Positions 23,541-36,314 of a stretch of DNA of 64,000 nucleotides are shown here, one piece after another. The notes under the pieces are model-generated. The model did not search any database. It had not been told where the DNA came from and saw nothing but the letters and a program-made list of their open reading frames with translations. The stretch comes from Rostrohypoxylon terebratum. Its lineage: Eukaryota > Ascomycota > Sordariomycetes > Xylariales > Hypoxylaceae. The stretch spans positions 1 through 64,000 of the forward strand of contig MU385867.1 in NCBI GenBank assembly GCA_022497145.1, in the 5' to 3' direction. The position numbers were made by a program, and so were the translations under genes. The first letter of the stretch is position 1. Every line of letters starts with the position of its first letter.

Positions 23541-23912
23541 CGGAGGTTAAGGTGAATTCAACGTAATGGTAGATTCAAGCTTGATGCGATATTTCATCGC
23601 GATCGGATTAGGTCGAAGGGGGAGGAGAAATTGGGACTCGATTATATATGATTAATACCCCAAATGTGTATCGGAAAACAATCAAACGATTAGTTGTCAT
23701 CGACGATTGGAAAAGAAGAAGCGCGGTGTTGAAATGATTCGTTAATTTATCAAGCAACGTGAGTGAATGGAATGAATGCAGGTTGAGTGAGTGAGTGCAG
23801 TTGGGTGCTGTTCTTGGTCTTAGTATGGCGTAGTGGTATTGATTTTTGGGGGGTGAATAGATTTCTAGGCGCGATTTGGGCGGTTGGCGCTGACGTTTGG
23901 ACCTTTCTTTCC

Positions 23913-23935
23913 TTTTTTTTTTTTTTTTTTTTTTT
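23913..23935 (+). repeat. Poly-T tract
   Basis: A run of 23 T between the divergent PHD and CCH1 genes. Such tracts exclude nucleosomes in fungal promoters; any function here is inferred. Confidence 0.85.
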
Positions 23936-25402
23936 ACGCGACGCAACGCAACTACTCTGTCAAATGGCATGCCGATTCCACTTTAATAGATTCTAACGCG
24001 CTTACGCGCCGCAGCCCACCTAAAAAGAGGGGACTTTACCGTATTCCAAGGTTACTACATACATATGTACTACCTATACTGAGCTACTACTGTTGTGTAC
24101 ATAGCTAGGTACCTCCCTACGCCCCTAGCATGAATTCAACATTGATTAACAAACATTGAAGAAATGAGAACCTTAAGGCTTAAGTATTGGTAGAAGGCAC
24201 GTGATGATATCTATCGTGGAAGATGACACTATACCTAGGTATTGCTTGTTGCTTATTATATACATGCATGCATACATGCATACATCTATTTATATCAATT
24301 GAGCCTTATGAGATAGGCATACCTACATATGTACTTGTAAGTTTATATTTGCAAAGGCGATTTAAGAGTATCTACTAATACTGTGATATTCTCTTCATAT
24401 TGCATCCATGGATGTATTTATACTGCATGTATGTACCTAGGTCCTACCTACCTAGCCTACCTAGCCTACCTAGTACCTAGTAGTAAGTACTCAACAATTA
24501 TCTCAGTTCTCGACTCATTTGCGAAGTACACATGGCCTAAAAGCGGTCATGAGCAAGTATCTACTTATTGTTAAAGTTGGAAAGCACGACACGTGCGTCT
24601 TGGAAAGGCAAGATAGGCTATTAACAACTTATCACATTAACAGAAGTTACATCTGTATAGGGCTTAGCGTGGATAAAGATCTTCAGTTGGTTGGTTAATT
24701 CCTCTTTCTAGACCCACCTATTAGTATCCTTAGGCCAATGGCTTTGGGGAGGCCTGAGGCTGAGCCTTCTTCAATCCTGGGAGAGAGCGTTGATGCATTA
24801 TTGGAAGTCAGCGGCGAAGTCGAAATCGAAATTGCCGGGTTGGGACCTTCCTATCAATATAACTTTTTCTCTCTTTTTCCCTCTTTTGTAACAACATCAA
24901 ATTAAACACTAAACATTATCGTCACGTCTAACGCGGCGGAATTGGATGCGTAAGAAGATTATTAGAAAGAAAAAGGTTACGAGTGGGATCATTTACCGTC
25001 TATTATCGTCTCTCTTTTTTAAACCCTCTTTCTAATCTTGCTACCTTGCGACGACCCACGCGTCCCGATTAATGTGTTTCATACTCGCCTTTCCTTGTCT
25101 CTCGTTTGAATCTGACTTCATACCTCTATAACAAATCTTGGCTACTTGGCTACCCCCAGGCTGCCCCCCCGGTTTCTCGATTACGATACCAGACAATATT
25201 CGAAACCAATTACCGATCCGTATTCTTGACTTACCTTTAACCTCATGTGATGCCATTTGATATCGCCGTAGTCACCATCTCGCCAGTGCGCTTGCTTGCG
25301 TATTGCGCTACGCAATTACTTCCGGTTCCTTCTATTCGTATACATTTGTACATCTAATTAATAAATCGTCATCTGGATGACACTCTTTTCGTGCATTTCA
25401 CA

Positions 25403-28400
25403 ATGACCCGGTCTGCCGCCTCGCCGAGGCAGTCGCAGCAGAGCCCTACCGCACCTCCTTCCCAATCAATTCCTTTACAAGATCTCGCGAGGCAACAACA
25501 TCGAAATAACGATGCTCAATCGTCTCAATCGCAAGCTGGAGACCAGAGAGCTTCTTCTTCTACCAACAACAATTCGCTAGGGCTCTCTATGTATTGGGAG
25601 GGTTATCAACCTCATAATCACCATAACGAGCCGTTGAGTCCATCTTCGCCGATAGATGCTGCCGCCTTACAGTTTGCCCTTCCACCGGGCATCACCCCTC
25701 CTCCCCCGGCTATGCCTCGAGCTACGTCCTCATCTACGACCCCGAATCCGTATGCCCCTCCCGAGACACCATATTACGACGAGACCGTGCATGTCGATTA
25801 CTTCGAATCGGATAGCTCGCCATTGACGTCTGCTGCGCAGCCTATATCTGGTGCCCTAGCCACCCCGCAAGCTGAGTCGCAGCCAAGAGATAGCTTCCAG
25901 ACCGTTTCGGACTTGGATACCTCTCGGCCGCGCGAACGATCTGCGCAGATGCTAGGCTTCGACTTAGAAACAGGGAATGATCTAGGAAAACATCGAAGCT
26001 ATGGCAATTCTCTCACACCAAGCGACAATCGGTCCTCGCGGATCCCAGGTTCAGCTGGAGACGCCCTATACAGAGCTGGGTCAATTGTTAGGGCCATGTC
26101 CCAGCGTGTTGTTAATATTAGTGGTGAGGGAGAAACATTCGAGCAGCAACAACAGAGAAGGCAAAGATCGAGATCACCAAGTGCTGACGGTCGACTGTCG
26201 GGTCGGGCGTCGCCAAGTCACCTTTCTACTCAGTTTGGTGTTGACACATCATATCCTTCTCAGCTTTATAATTCGCAAACTGAGAAGAAAGGTGACGCTG
26301 AGTGGAATGTCCCTGCATCGCCTTTGTCTCCGCGTCGAGGGCCGATGCCAAACCCCTTGAAGGGTCGCTCACTTGGCATATTCGGCCCTGACAATATCAT
26401 CAGGAGGAAGCTCTGTGATGTGCTTGTCAATCCGTACATGGAGCCGCTTCTACTTTTGTTAATTGTGCTTCAAGCTATCTTACTAGCCGTTGAGGCCGCG
26501 AATAATGTTTACACCCCCGGTAACGAGCGACCTCCTCTATGGGATCCTTCTTCGGGAATCAATTGGGCGCTACTCGTTCTCTTTATAATATTCACACTTG
26601 AGACCGGCGCAAGAATAATAGTATCTGGGTTTATACTAAATGCTGCAGAGTACAGCACTATCGATCGAAAGAAGGGAATTCGAGCCGCCATATCTGATCA
26701 GTATAACGCCGTATTTAGACCCCAGCGTCAAAAATCGGTGAAGGCATCGAAGGAACAATCGTACGGGCCTTCCACATTCGCCCGGTCCTTTACTATGATG
26801 CATGGTACCATGCCAGAAACGATCGAGGAACAGCAAAGGATGCAATTGGCACGCCGAGCCTTCCTAAGGCACGGCTTCAACAGGCTAGATTTCATCGCGG
26901 TCGTATCCTTCTGGATTGCATTCGTTCTGAGCATAACTGGCATTGAGATGCATAAGCATCTTTTCATTTTTCGAATGCTGAGTTGCCTTCGAATCGTCCG
27001 ATTGCTTGCCCTTACGAATGGAACAGCGATCATATTACGAAGTCTGAAGAAAGCAGCACCGTTGCTTGTTCGTGTGTCTTTTCTCATCGGATTTTTCTGG
27101 CTCCTATTCGCCATCATCGGAGTGCAGAGTTTCAAGGCAAGCTTAAGCCGACAGTGTGTTTGGCTGGATCCCACTCAGCCCACCAATCTCTCTGCAGCGT
27201 ACACGAATGATATGACCTTTTGTGGAGGGTATCTTGATGAAAATGGGACGGCGAGGCCATGGCTTAAGATGACGTTTCCCGACTCTGACACCTTGGTAGA
27301 TCTTTGGAGTCCGTCGACAAAGCCGAAGGGCTATATTTGCCCAAGAAACTCTATTTGCCTTGAGCAATCGAGTCCATATAACAAGACTGTTAATTTCGAC
27401 AACATCATCAACTCTCTAGAACTAGTTTTCGTGATCATGAGTGCTAATACATGGTCCGATCTCATGTATTACACTACCTATTCGGAATTCCTCCCGGCAG
27501 CTCTCTTCTTCGCGGCCGGCATCATGATTATGATGTTGTGGTTGACCAATTTGTTAATCGCCGTTATCACATCCTCTTTCCAGGTCATTCGAGAGGAAAG
27601 CAAGGCGAGCGCTTTCACGGTAGACGATGACTATCAAGTTCCCAATGCGCAGGATGAAAGGCTGCAGAGAGTCTCAACCCTACAGAAAATTTACGACAAG
27701 ACTTGGTTTTTCTGGGTGTTGCTCATTGCATATGATCTCTTTGCTCAGGCTTGGCGAAGTGCGGCGATGTCGCCAGTGCGAGCGAAATTCATCAGCGTCA
27801 ACAGTGTCGTGGTCACGATTTTGTTAGACATTGAGATCATCATCCGATTCACGGCTGGCTGGAGGACCTTTCATAGAAGTACCCGAAATCTGTTCGATCT
27901 CTTCCTAGCGGTAGCAAACACGATAATAATTTTCCCGCCGATTTTCGAAAGCGGCCAGACATACGCATGGTTGACGATATTCCAAATTCTACGGTCGTAT
28001 CGCGTCGTCCTAGCCATACCCATCACGAGGAAATTGATCGTTTTAGTTCTCGGAAATGCCACAGGTATTGCAAATCTTATAGTCTTTGTATTTTTGATTA
28101 CGTTCATCATGGCCATTTTTGCCGTTCAGCTCTTTCGAGGGGAATTGCCCTTGTACGATGACTCGGGTGAACTCGTTCGAATTTCATTTTACAACATTTT
28201 CAACTCTTTCCTCGGCATGTATCAGATTCTTTCGAGCGAGAATTGGACGAGTATACTCTACGACGTAACGTCGTATACCACAATTCGTCACACGTCCTGG
28301 TACGGTGCAATGTTCCTTATCGGCTGGTTTATCCTTGCATTCTTCATTCTTGTTAATATGTTCATTGCTGTTATTCAAGAAAACTTCGATGTATCAGAGG

Positions 28401-31400
28401 ACGAAAAACGCCTGGAACAAGTCAAGGCGTTCTTGCAACGCAAGGAATTGGGTAGCAATTCGAACACCAACATTACGCTTTCCGATATATTTTCTTTCGG
28501 GAAGTCTAAGACGAGAGATCCCCTAGACTACGGACCAGCGACGATGGAGATGTTGCTGAAGGATGCCGTCGTTCGAGAATTCCTGGATGATACGTTAGAC
28601 CCCCTGCATCAAGAATCTACTAATAGTCCCTCGCCCCGAGAGGGAGTCGTTCGGCCTGGGTTTTGGTCGTCTGTGTGGACCAAGGTCAGAGGCTTGTTTA
28701 CCAGCCGCGATCCAAATCCATTTTACTCCAATATACGTTTCAATGGTCCCAACGACGCTCTTGACCCTCGCCAAATGGCACGCCAAGCTGTGTCCGCTAC
28801 CGCGGAACGCCGGAAAGCCCAGCGAGAATATCTAGCCCGCCACCCCACGTACAACAACTCTCTTTTCATCTTCACTCCTAGAAATCCCATACGGCGTCTT
28901 TGCCAGCGGCTCGTTGGACCAGGGCGCGGTAATGAAAGGTTTGATGGTGTGGAGCCAAACAAAATCGCGTGGTATTCTTTTACGGTATTCATATATGGGG
29001 CCATCATCGCCATGGTCATCCTGGCCTGTGTTACGACGCCGTTATATCAAAAGGAGTATCTTGAGCAACACCGGAATGAAAATCGATTCAAGAGTTGGTT
29101 TGTCTGGGTTGACCTCGGCTTTGCAATTCTCTTCACAGTTGAGGCCGGCATTAAGATCATTGCTGATGGCTGGTTCTTCACACCTAATGCCTATTATAGG
29201 AGTTCCTGGGGCATCATAGATGGCGTAGTGCTCATCACACTGTGGGTCAATGTCCTGGCCCTTCTTGCCAGCGACGGGGCTGTCTCTAGGGTAATTGGTG
29301 CCTTCAAAGCGCTGAGAGCTCTACGTCTACTCAACATCAGCAACAGTGCGAGAGATACCTTCCATTCCCTAATAATAGTGGCAGGATGGAAGATCATTAG
29401 TGTAAGTTGGCTCCATACTGTTCATCGATATAAATAAATGTTAACATACTATCGCAGGCTGCATTAGTCTCATTGTCTCTGTTGATCCCATTCGCCATAT
29501 ACGCCGTGACCTTGTTCTCCGGCCAACTTGTGCAGTGCAACGATGGTGATGTGAGCTTATTAATCGACTGCTTCGGCGAATATAATAGCACACCATCCAA
29601 CCCTGACTGGCCATTGCTTGCTCCTCGTGTGGCGGACAACCAGTACTTCAAATTCGATGACTTCGCCTCGTCTCTGTTCATCCTCTTCCAGATCGTTTCA
29701 CAAGAAGGGTGGGTCGACGTATCATTCGCTGCACAAGCAATTACTGGCCACGGAAATCAACCCCAGGACATGGCAGCTCAAGGCAATGCTATGTTCTTCG
29801 TGGTTTTCAATCTCCTCGGCACAGTCTTCGTGCTGACTCTGTTCATTTCCGTTTTCATGCGAAATTACACTGAACAAACCGGCGTTGCGTTTCTGACAGC
29901 AGAGCAGAGATCATGGCTCGAATTGCGCAAACTTCTCCGACAAATCTCACCGTCTAGAAGCTCTTACAATGACTCGAAGAATAAGTGGAAGATATGGTGC
30001 CATAAGCGAGCAATTGAAAAACGGGGCAAGTGGTACACAACGATTACCATCATGCTTGTCTTACACCTAATTTTGCTGATGCTAGAATATTATCCCGAGC
30101 CAGACCAGTGGGCTCTTGTGAGGGGTGGTATCTTCTTGATATTTACGTTGACCTACATCGCAAACATCGTCATTCGTGTTGTTGGCCTTGGCTGGAAACG
30201 GTTCAGGAGGAGTTCTTGGGACGTCTTCTCCCTAGTATCTGTCTTCGGTGCATTAGCAACATCCGTTCTACAGCTCGTCAAGTTGGAAAATCAAACATTC
30301 GTCCAACTTCACAAGTACTTCCTCGTCAGCATTGTCCTCCTTCTCATTCCCAGAAACGATGCACTTGATCAACTCTTTAAGACGGCGGCGGCGAGTCTTA
30401 CAACAATCGTGAACCTACTTGCTACCTGGCTGGTATTCTTCCTCGTGTTTGCGATAGCATTGACCCAGACATTCAGCTTGACTCGGTTTGGAGGAAGCGA
30501 AGCTGTCAACATTAATTTCAGAACGGTACCCAATGCGCTCATCCTCCTTTTCCGCATGAGTGTAGGTGAGGGCTGGAATCAAATCATGGAGGACTACGCC
30601 AATATTGAACCGCCGCTATGTGTCGATGATGACGACTTCTTTAATAGCGATTGTGGGAGCACTAATTGGGCTAGATGCCTCTTCATCGCGTGGAACCTCA
30701 TCAGCATGTATATCTTCGTCAACCTTTTCATCTCACTCATCTACGAAAGTTTCAGTTACGTGTACCAGCGCTCGAGTGGGATGGCGCACATTGATCGAGA
30801 TGAAATACGAAGGTTCAAAGAAGCTTGGCGCAGCGTCGATCCTAACGGTTCCGGATTCATCAGCAAAGAAGCATTCCCAAGATTGCTAGGAGAACTATCT
30901 GGCATCTTCGAAATGCGAATATATGATTCGGAAGACTCTGTCCATCAAATTCTAGACGATATTCGAAACGATGAAGAGCCTATGAGACACTCGTCGATTG
31001 CTACCGCAAGTAACCTTGGCGGGGTTGACATACGGAGATTGAACAACAGGCTGAACCAGATTGACGTGCGGAAAGTACAAGAGCGTCGCCGCCGATTCAA
31101 CATCTTCTATGAGGAGGTGATGGTATCCGCGGACCCTGTTCAAGGTATATCCTTCACAACAGTGCTCATGATCATGGCACATTATAAAATCATTAGCGAT
31201 AGCAAGAGTTTAAGGTGAGCGGGCGCTCCGTCACATCCGATTAAATATCTAATTAACACGTTTCCAGGCTCGAGGAGTTCTTGCGGCGCCGTGCTCGCCT
31301 TCAGCGAGTTGAGGAGGAGGTTCGTCGAAGGGTGGTTGTCGGTTTCTTCGACACGGTGTAAGTCTGCTCAAAAGCATATCGTTTATTATTTCCCTTGCTA

Positions 31401-31923
31401 ACACGAAAGCAGCTACTGGTCTCGAAGATTCAAGAGGCATATGGAGAAGAAGCGATCTGCACGGATGACGGCAATTCCTCAATTAGACGTCCCCGATATC
31501 TTCGTTGATGACGAGGATGACCGTAAACGAGCAGCACAGCAACGGACAACGATGGCGGCCCCGCCAGGTAGCGCGGCATCTTCTGACTTCCTTGCAGTAT
31601 CTGACGCCGCACGACCTCAGCACAGAAGCTGGGCTTCCGGCACCGACATATCAACGTATGACTCGACTCAGGCACACCCACTGAGCTTACCACGGGCAAG
31701 CCCATCCATCCCCGGACCTCGCTCTCATGCCTCGGCCTTCAGCTTCGAGCTGCAAGACTCCAGGCCCAATTCCGGCGAAAACAGCAGGCGCGGCAGTTCA
31801 GTAAGTCCTGCCCAAGTCAGGGAGCTGCTCGATGATTCTGTCTGGGTTGAAAGCATCCGGCGGAGTGCTACAATTAGGCAATCGAAGTCGGCGGGGCGAT
31901 CTGACCGGAGCGGTGCTCGGTAA
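25403..31923 (+). CDS. CCH1: High-affinity voltage-gated Ca2+ channel alpha-1-like subunit
   Basis: Four exons (25403-29401, 29458-31214, 31268-31357, 31413-31923) encode 2,118 residues. After a disordered 310-residue N-terminus come four repeats of six membrane segments each. Pore loops read SANTWSD (Asn682), SSENWTS (Glu946), SQEGWVD (Glu1416) and GEGWNQI (Glu1704), a filter of N-E-E-E. S4 segments in repeats I and III are rich in Arg (RMLSCLRIVRLL, KALRALRLL), while those in II and IV carry few charges. The repeat III S2-S3 linker keeps the glycine of ADGWFF. An EF-hand-like loop, DPNGSGFISKEAF, begins at about residue 1794. Cch1 works with Mid1 in the plasma membrane for calcium entry after mating, ER or membrane stress. 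The ATG at 25403 is the first in frame. Three of the four exons needed splicing near the 3' end, where the cytosolic tail is Ser-rich. Confidence 0.95.
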
Positions 31924-33503
31924 GGCCGCACGCAGCTAACATCGTAGGGACTACACTACGCTTGCCTCCCTTAACTAAGAAGGGCACAGTGATAATCATG
32001 GTACCCCTATAACCTACATGTCAAAAGATTCAGGATGGGCTAAGGATGCATCTAAAGGAGTTCTACACGAAGAGGAACATGACTTGGATGAGGTTAATAG
32101 GCGTTTGGGGGGGGGGGGGCATGTAACGGGTTGCATTGGACGGAACTGTCGTCTATACCATGAATCAGCGAGTTTTTGCTTTATACCACGTATTCCCACC
32201 GACTTTAAAAGGGCATTAGTCGGATGCCGGTTTTCTAAAGTATTAGGCAGGCAGAGATACCAAATAGCACATTGTAGGTGCTAACCTTTTATATGTATTC
32301 ACTAGGAGTTCCCAGTCTAGAGAAGAATAAGAAAAAATGAGCAACATCAAGCAAACGGTGATGAGAGGACTCTATGTAATTCAAATTCAAATATTGCGAT
32401 GGGTAACTTTTTTTCAACGGATGCACCCCCCAAAAATATTGTAAAGACTCGAATATAAAATGATCGATCTTGAAAAGAGAAAAAAAACTTATTTTTTTAC
32501 GAAACCTCCAACTATACGACAACTCGACTACTTTTGTGGGCAATTTCTTTACTTTGGACAGAAGGCCGAATAGAGGCCTCTATTCATGACACATGTACTA
32601 GGTAATTATAATAACATTGAATGATGTAGGTAATATTCTTTAGCAGGATCTATTTCTCGCTCAAAGACGTTCTCTAACTTTTCTAATTACAGACTAGTCC
32701 CACTTCAAATATGGCCGGAGTGAAGATCTATTATATACGTCGTACATAGTAAGTGCGGCTAAACTTGCGATCCTGAATGATCGTGTTTGATGGTTTTTGA
32801 GCCGATGGTGCGGCGGTGCCAAGGAGTTCCGGTGGTAATCCATGTCTACCTAGGACCTAGGTCCTAGGTCCTATGTAGGTATACTCCTAGTTAGACTTTT
32901 CCATATATTTCAATAGTACTAAAAAAACTAACAATAATATTGAAGATTAAAAAGACTAAAGACATTCCCGATTCTTATCTGAACTTTATGGTTCCCTTCG
33001 CTCGCTGCTAAAGTGAGTAAAATTTCTCCTTAAATGGGAGTTTAAGATTACATAGGTATCAAGTTACTTCAATTTCTATGACTATCGCCTAGGTACTAGG
33101 TCCTAACCTAGGAGTCCCTAGTTAAGCCACAATCCCCCTAGATTGCTTGACATGCCGAGAACGATAACGCTTAAGTAATATTGACGTGCCACAATGCAAC
33201 ATGCAGTGGGTGATAATGCAGGTCCGAGCTCCTTCAAACGTCATGCAGCGGCGTACCTGCCTGATAACCATAGTAGGTAGTACCTATGTCTTAGGTAATA
33301 CCTACTGCAGTAGTACCTAGTAGTGTTTCCATTTTCCCATTCTGTCATTCTCCTTGTCACTTTCAACAATTCCACAACGTTGAACAGTTCCAACACTTAA
33401 ACATCACTATCGTCGGTTCTCTTCCCCCTAGCACATTCTGATACCGTATGCTCCTACTATGTAAGGTTGATGCCGACCGCATCAGTGTTTCCCAAATTCG
33501 ATA
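31924..33503. other. 1.6 kb intergenic region downstream of CCH1
   Basis: No gene is supported. It includes a G run of about 12 nt at 32108, AT-rich stretches, and two ACCTAGGT-type blocks (32846-32882 and about 33087-33121). Open frames here are short and without motifs. Confidence 0.5.
32846..32882. repeat. Palindromic TAGGACCTAGGTCCTAGGTCCTA block
   Basis: A dense run of AGGACCT/AGGTCCT units forms overlapping palindromes around CCTAGG. It is one of several such blocks in non-coding DNA of this window. Confidence 0.75.
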
Positions 33504-34053
33504 ATGAACAACAGCATCACATATTCTTCTGTTCCGCTTCCTAACGTAACCTCGAATCGCGATAAGTTCGAAGGCAAATCGTCATCGATCAGCTTAGTGC
33601 CGTATCGCAATTTTACCGCAATTTATCGCATTAGAGATTCCAGAACACTTCTATTTCTGGAATCTCATGCTGGAAATAAACTCTTTCGGCATAATTGTCT
33701 GTGGCATGCATATCGTGTATGCGTGTATGATGATGAATGATGTCTCTGATAGATCGACTATATCATGCCTGCAGGTCATGAAACGTCCTGAATCATGGAC
33801 CAGGCCTTTCACAGTTACCCCCCTGCTGCCCCTGATCCTGGGCGTAGATCACACACCCGAGAAGAGAAGTCTTCCCGTTTTAAAAGTTGGAACTCCTGAG
33901 GAACCCTCAGGCTGCAACACATATCCACAGATACCTGACTTAGTTCAAACAGCGAGACCGACGATGGTGCGATATTACAGTGCTGCCGGCAGGGCTACGA
34001 GACAAGCAGGACTGCCACCATTTGAAGCGAGCCCAGAACCGGATTTCTGGTGA
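33504..34053 (+). CDS. Uncertain two-exon gene, product unknown
   Basis: Two frames, 33504-33716 and 33775-34053, join across a candidate 58 nt intron (GTATGC..CTGAT..CCTGCAG) to give 163 residues ending GLPPFEASPEPDFW. A CT-rich leader-like stretch lies upstream (33320-33500). I recognise no domain. The composition is mixed, with a Pro-rich C-terminal half. The last codons sit on a strong donor (CTGGTGAGTG), so the true gene may continue through another intron, or this may be non-coding. A second small frame begins MDQAFHSYPPAAPDPG at about 33797 and competes for the same DNA. It is listed because the splice closes in frame, not because it resembles anything known. Confidence 0.3.
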
Positions 34054-34972
34054 GTGTTTCACTACCATTGACGACGATTGAGATATGTATTGTACAATAC
34101 CAAGACCTACTACATAGTACTACCTAGGTCCTATGTAGGACCTAGGCACGTCGCATTCTCGCCAACACCAATCTCGACGCCACAGTGTCACTGTGTACAT
34201 AGTAAGTGTTTTCTTACACAGGTCTCGTACGTTACCGTGTTTGTCTTATATTCTTCTCTTTCTTGCCGTGCTAGATACTAGATAGGCTAGTATCGACGAC
34301 GACGACGCGCTAATATCCATCTCCTACACTCAAGATTTCGTGGCTGCTCTTCCCTGTCAAGTCACGATCGCGCAAGTGCACAGTTATACGGAGTCCACGT
34401 CGCATAAACACGAGCCTTGGATCTTCAGCCCCTGAGCAGGAGCCCCGGAGATCTGAGTGCTTTAACGAAGTAACATCACTTGTCGTGTCTCCATGACGAA
34501 GTGGGTCATATGTTTATCAACTCCCTGCATGCCTCTTCATCGTGCACTGTCCCCATCCCCATCCTCACAGCCCTCCGTTCAAGGCTATGAAGATCGTTTA
34601 GGGCCATCGGGATCTCATGACAATACTTAAAACTGGCCGCGCGACACAACATCTGTGTAGATTTCTCCTCAGACTCTTCCCGTGGTGTTCGCCTCTTCGA
34701 CCACTCCCCCGCTAGGACCTAGTCGCCTCACAAGTACACCTGCTTGTTTCCTGTTCTATTCATAACCTCGCCGGAATAGATCGTCCTATCTTTTATATCA
34801 AAACCAGCTTCGAGTCGTTCTTTTGCACCTTACATTCTCCAGACTTACAGGCTGAGCCTCTTTTTACAAAAAGCATTTTTTGATCACCAGGCTCTCCATC
34901 CCTAGACACACCAGAATACTCGACTCGAGCTCAAATAGGACATTTTCGGCTCAAAATTCATCCTAAAGCAAA
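34054..34972. other. Intergenic region / leader of the 34,973 gene
   Basis: This holds a CTACCTAGGTCCTATGTAGGACC palindromic block at 34120-34147. Towards 34,970 it has long pyrimidine-rich, exon-like leader sequence (CTCTTCCCGTGG.., TTCTCCAGACTTACAG) that probably belongs to the transcript of the next gene. No coding frame is supported. Confidence 0.45.
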
Positions 34973-35263
34973 ATGCATTCGCGATTCCAGATGATCCGAT
35001 CGCGATTGTCGCCTAGCGGTCTCCGCACATCCTTCCGCCGCTCATCTACAGCCTCAACCACTTCTACGAGTTCGTACCAGTCATGCAGCTCGAGCTCGTC
35101 ATCACCCGTGAGCACAATCAATGCCGTACTATTCAGGCAGCCATCGATCGCCGACCTAGAAGAGGAGAAGAGATGCTCCGGTCCTGAGTTAAGCCTCCTC
35201 GAACCCAGGCCTATCGTGTACTGGGGTGGCGTCGAAGAACGAATGGGATCCTTGAATTTCTAA
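34973..35263 (+). CDS. Small serine-rich hypothetical protein
   Basis: A single exon encodes 96 residues. The N-terminal half is basic and very Ser/Thr-rich (FRRSSTASTTSTSSYQS, SCSSSSSSPVS). The C-terminal half is ordered-looking: RQPSIADLEEEKRCSGPELS and then EPRPIVYWGGVEERMGSLNF at the very end. The compact C-terminal block with Pro, Trp and Gly looks like a conserved motif rather than chance. The long pyrimidine-rich leader and the AGCAAAATG start context support expression. No membrane segment or signal peptide is seen. Many filamentous fungi have short stress-induced proteins of this general build, but I cannot name a function. Confidence 0.6.
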   Translation: MHSRFQMIRSRLSPSGLRTSFRRSSTASTTSTSSYQSCSSSSSSPVSTINAVLFRQPSIADLEEEKRCSGPELSLLEPRPIVYWGGVEERMGSLNF

Positions 35264-36314
35264 TTCAAAGTCTACGGAGAGCGTTCTGTCAGCGACCGAG
35301 GTTGACTCGTTCACACGAAAAAAAAACCTGGTGCAGATAAAACAGCTTCTCGGCCTTATTTCCAATTTATTTTCAAAAACCTAGATGGCTATGGCTTTGC
35401 GCTTAATCTTATTCGAAATTTGGGGCCCCCCTGGAGGAGATCCGCTTACGACTTTAGAGGTCACGATATAATGGTACGGGACTTATTGATTGAAGACACC
35501 GCGTCTTCAACCCGATAATGGGACATGAACACAACTTGAGATACGGGGACTGGGTGGGAATATGGTTAATGGCGCTTGGTGGGGGTCTATTCGGAATCAA
35601 AGCGTGTGGCTGCAGCGAGTGTGCTCTGCAAGCGAATTTTCAGCTAGAGAGATTTTCCAGACATTTGAGAGCGATCAAAATGAGAGAATGCTTGTTCTTC
35701 CGGACAAGCTACCTAGTTTGCTAAATCATGATATTTGCTTCCAAACTAAGCCCGCGCGATTTCATATTTGCTAGTCGCTAGTTTGTGACGTGTGAGCCTT
35801 CGTTTTTATATGATTGTGTTGTTGTTTTCTGGTTGTTGTTTTCTGGTTGTATTCTTGTTGATGCACAGTAGTGGCGGCACGATGAGGCGCCACAAGCCAT
35901 TGCTAATATGTGGAGGGCGTAGGGCGGGAGTGGAAGAGTTCTTTGTAAGTTTGTAGAAGGTACTAACCCAAAAAAAACTCCGGGGACCGGCTCTTACCCC
36001 GATTTAATATCGCCAGACTTCCGGAAGCAATCTCCACAAAAAGCAACAGCATGACAACATTCGCCAATGATATACCTAACACAACTTAAATCAAAATCTC
36101 GGCCTGACTCACCTATTGGCCTATCCTTCTATTTGTATGATGATATCTAATGTAGTAGTATACCTACTTACTTAACAATTAAAGACGAAAGCATAAAATA
36201 ATTCATTCCATGTGTTGATCCATCTTCATATTATCTCTCTTTGAAGCAATTTCTTTTTCTTTTTTTCAAATTTACATAATCCATCACTCATTCCACCTTT
36301 TTATTTTTATTATA
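35264..36314. other. Intergenic region upstream of the ferroportin-like gene
   Basis: One kb without a supported gene. The first part is likely the 3' untranslated region of the small serine-rich gene. Repeated GTTGTTTTCTGGTTGTTGTTTTCTGG lies at about 35819-35846, and a CTTTTTCTTTTTTTC tract just before 36,314 suits a promoter or leader. Confidence 0.5.

Larger units (their letters stand above)
23236..25402. other. 2.2 kb divergent promoter region, PHD gene / CCH1
   Basis: No gene is supported. It holds GGAAGGT tandem repeats (about 23507-23540), a 23-nt T run (23913-23935), CATGCATGCATACATGCATA (about 24262) and a TACCTAGG-rich block (24433-24490). The CCH1 leader, with several short upstream frames, probably occupies 24850-25402. 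Confidence 0.55.

Noticed and set aside
33797..33900. Small frame beginning MDQAFHSYPPAAPDPG
   Set aside because: Only about 34 residues before a stop and no clear splice continuation. It is kept only as an alternative to the 33.5-34 kb model.
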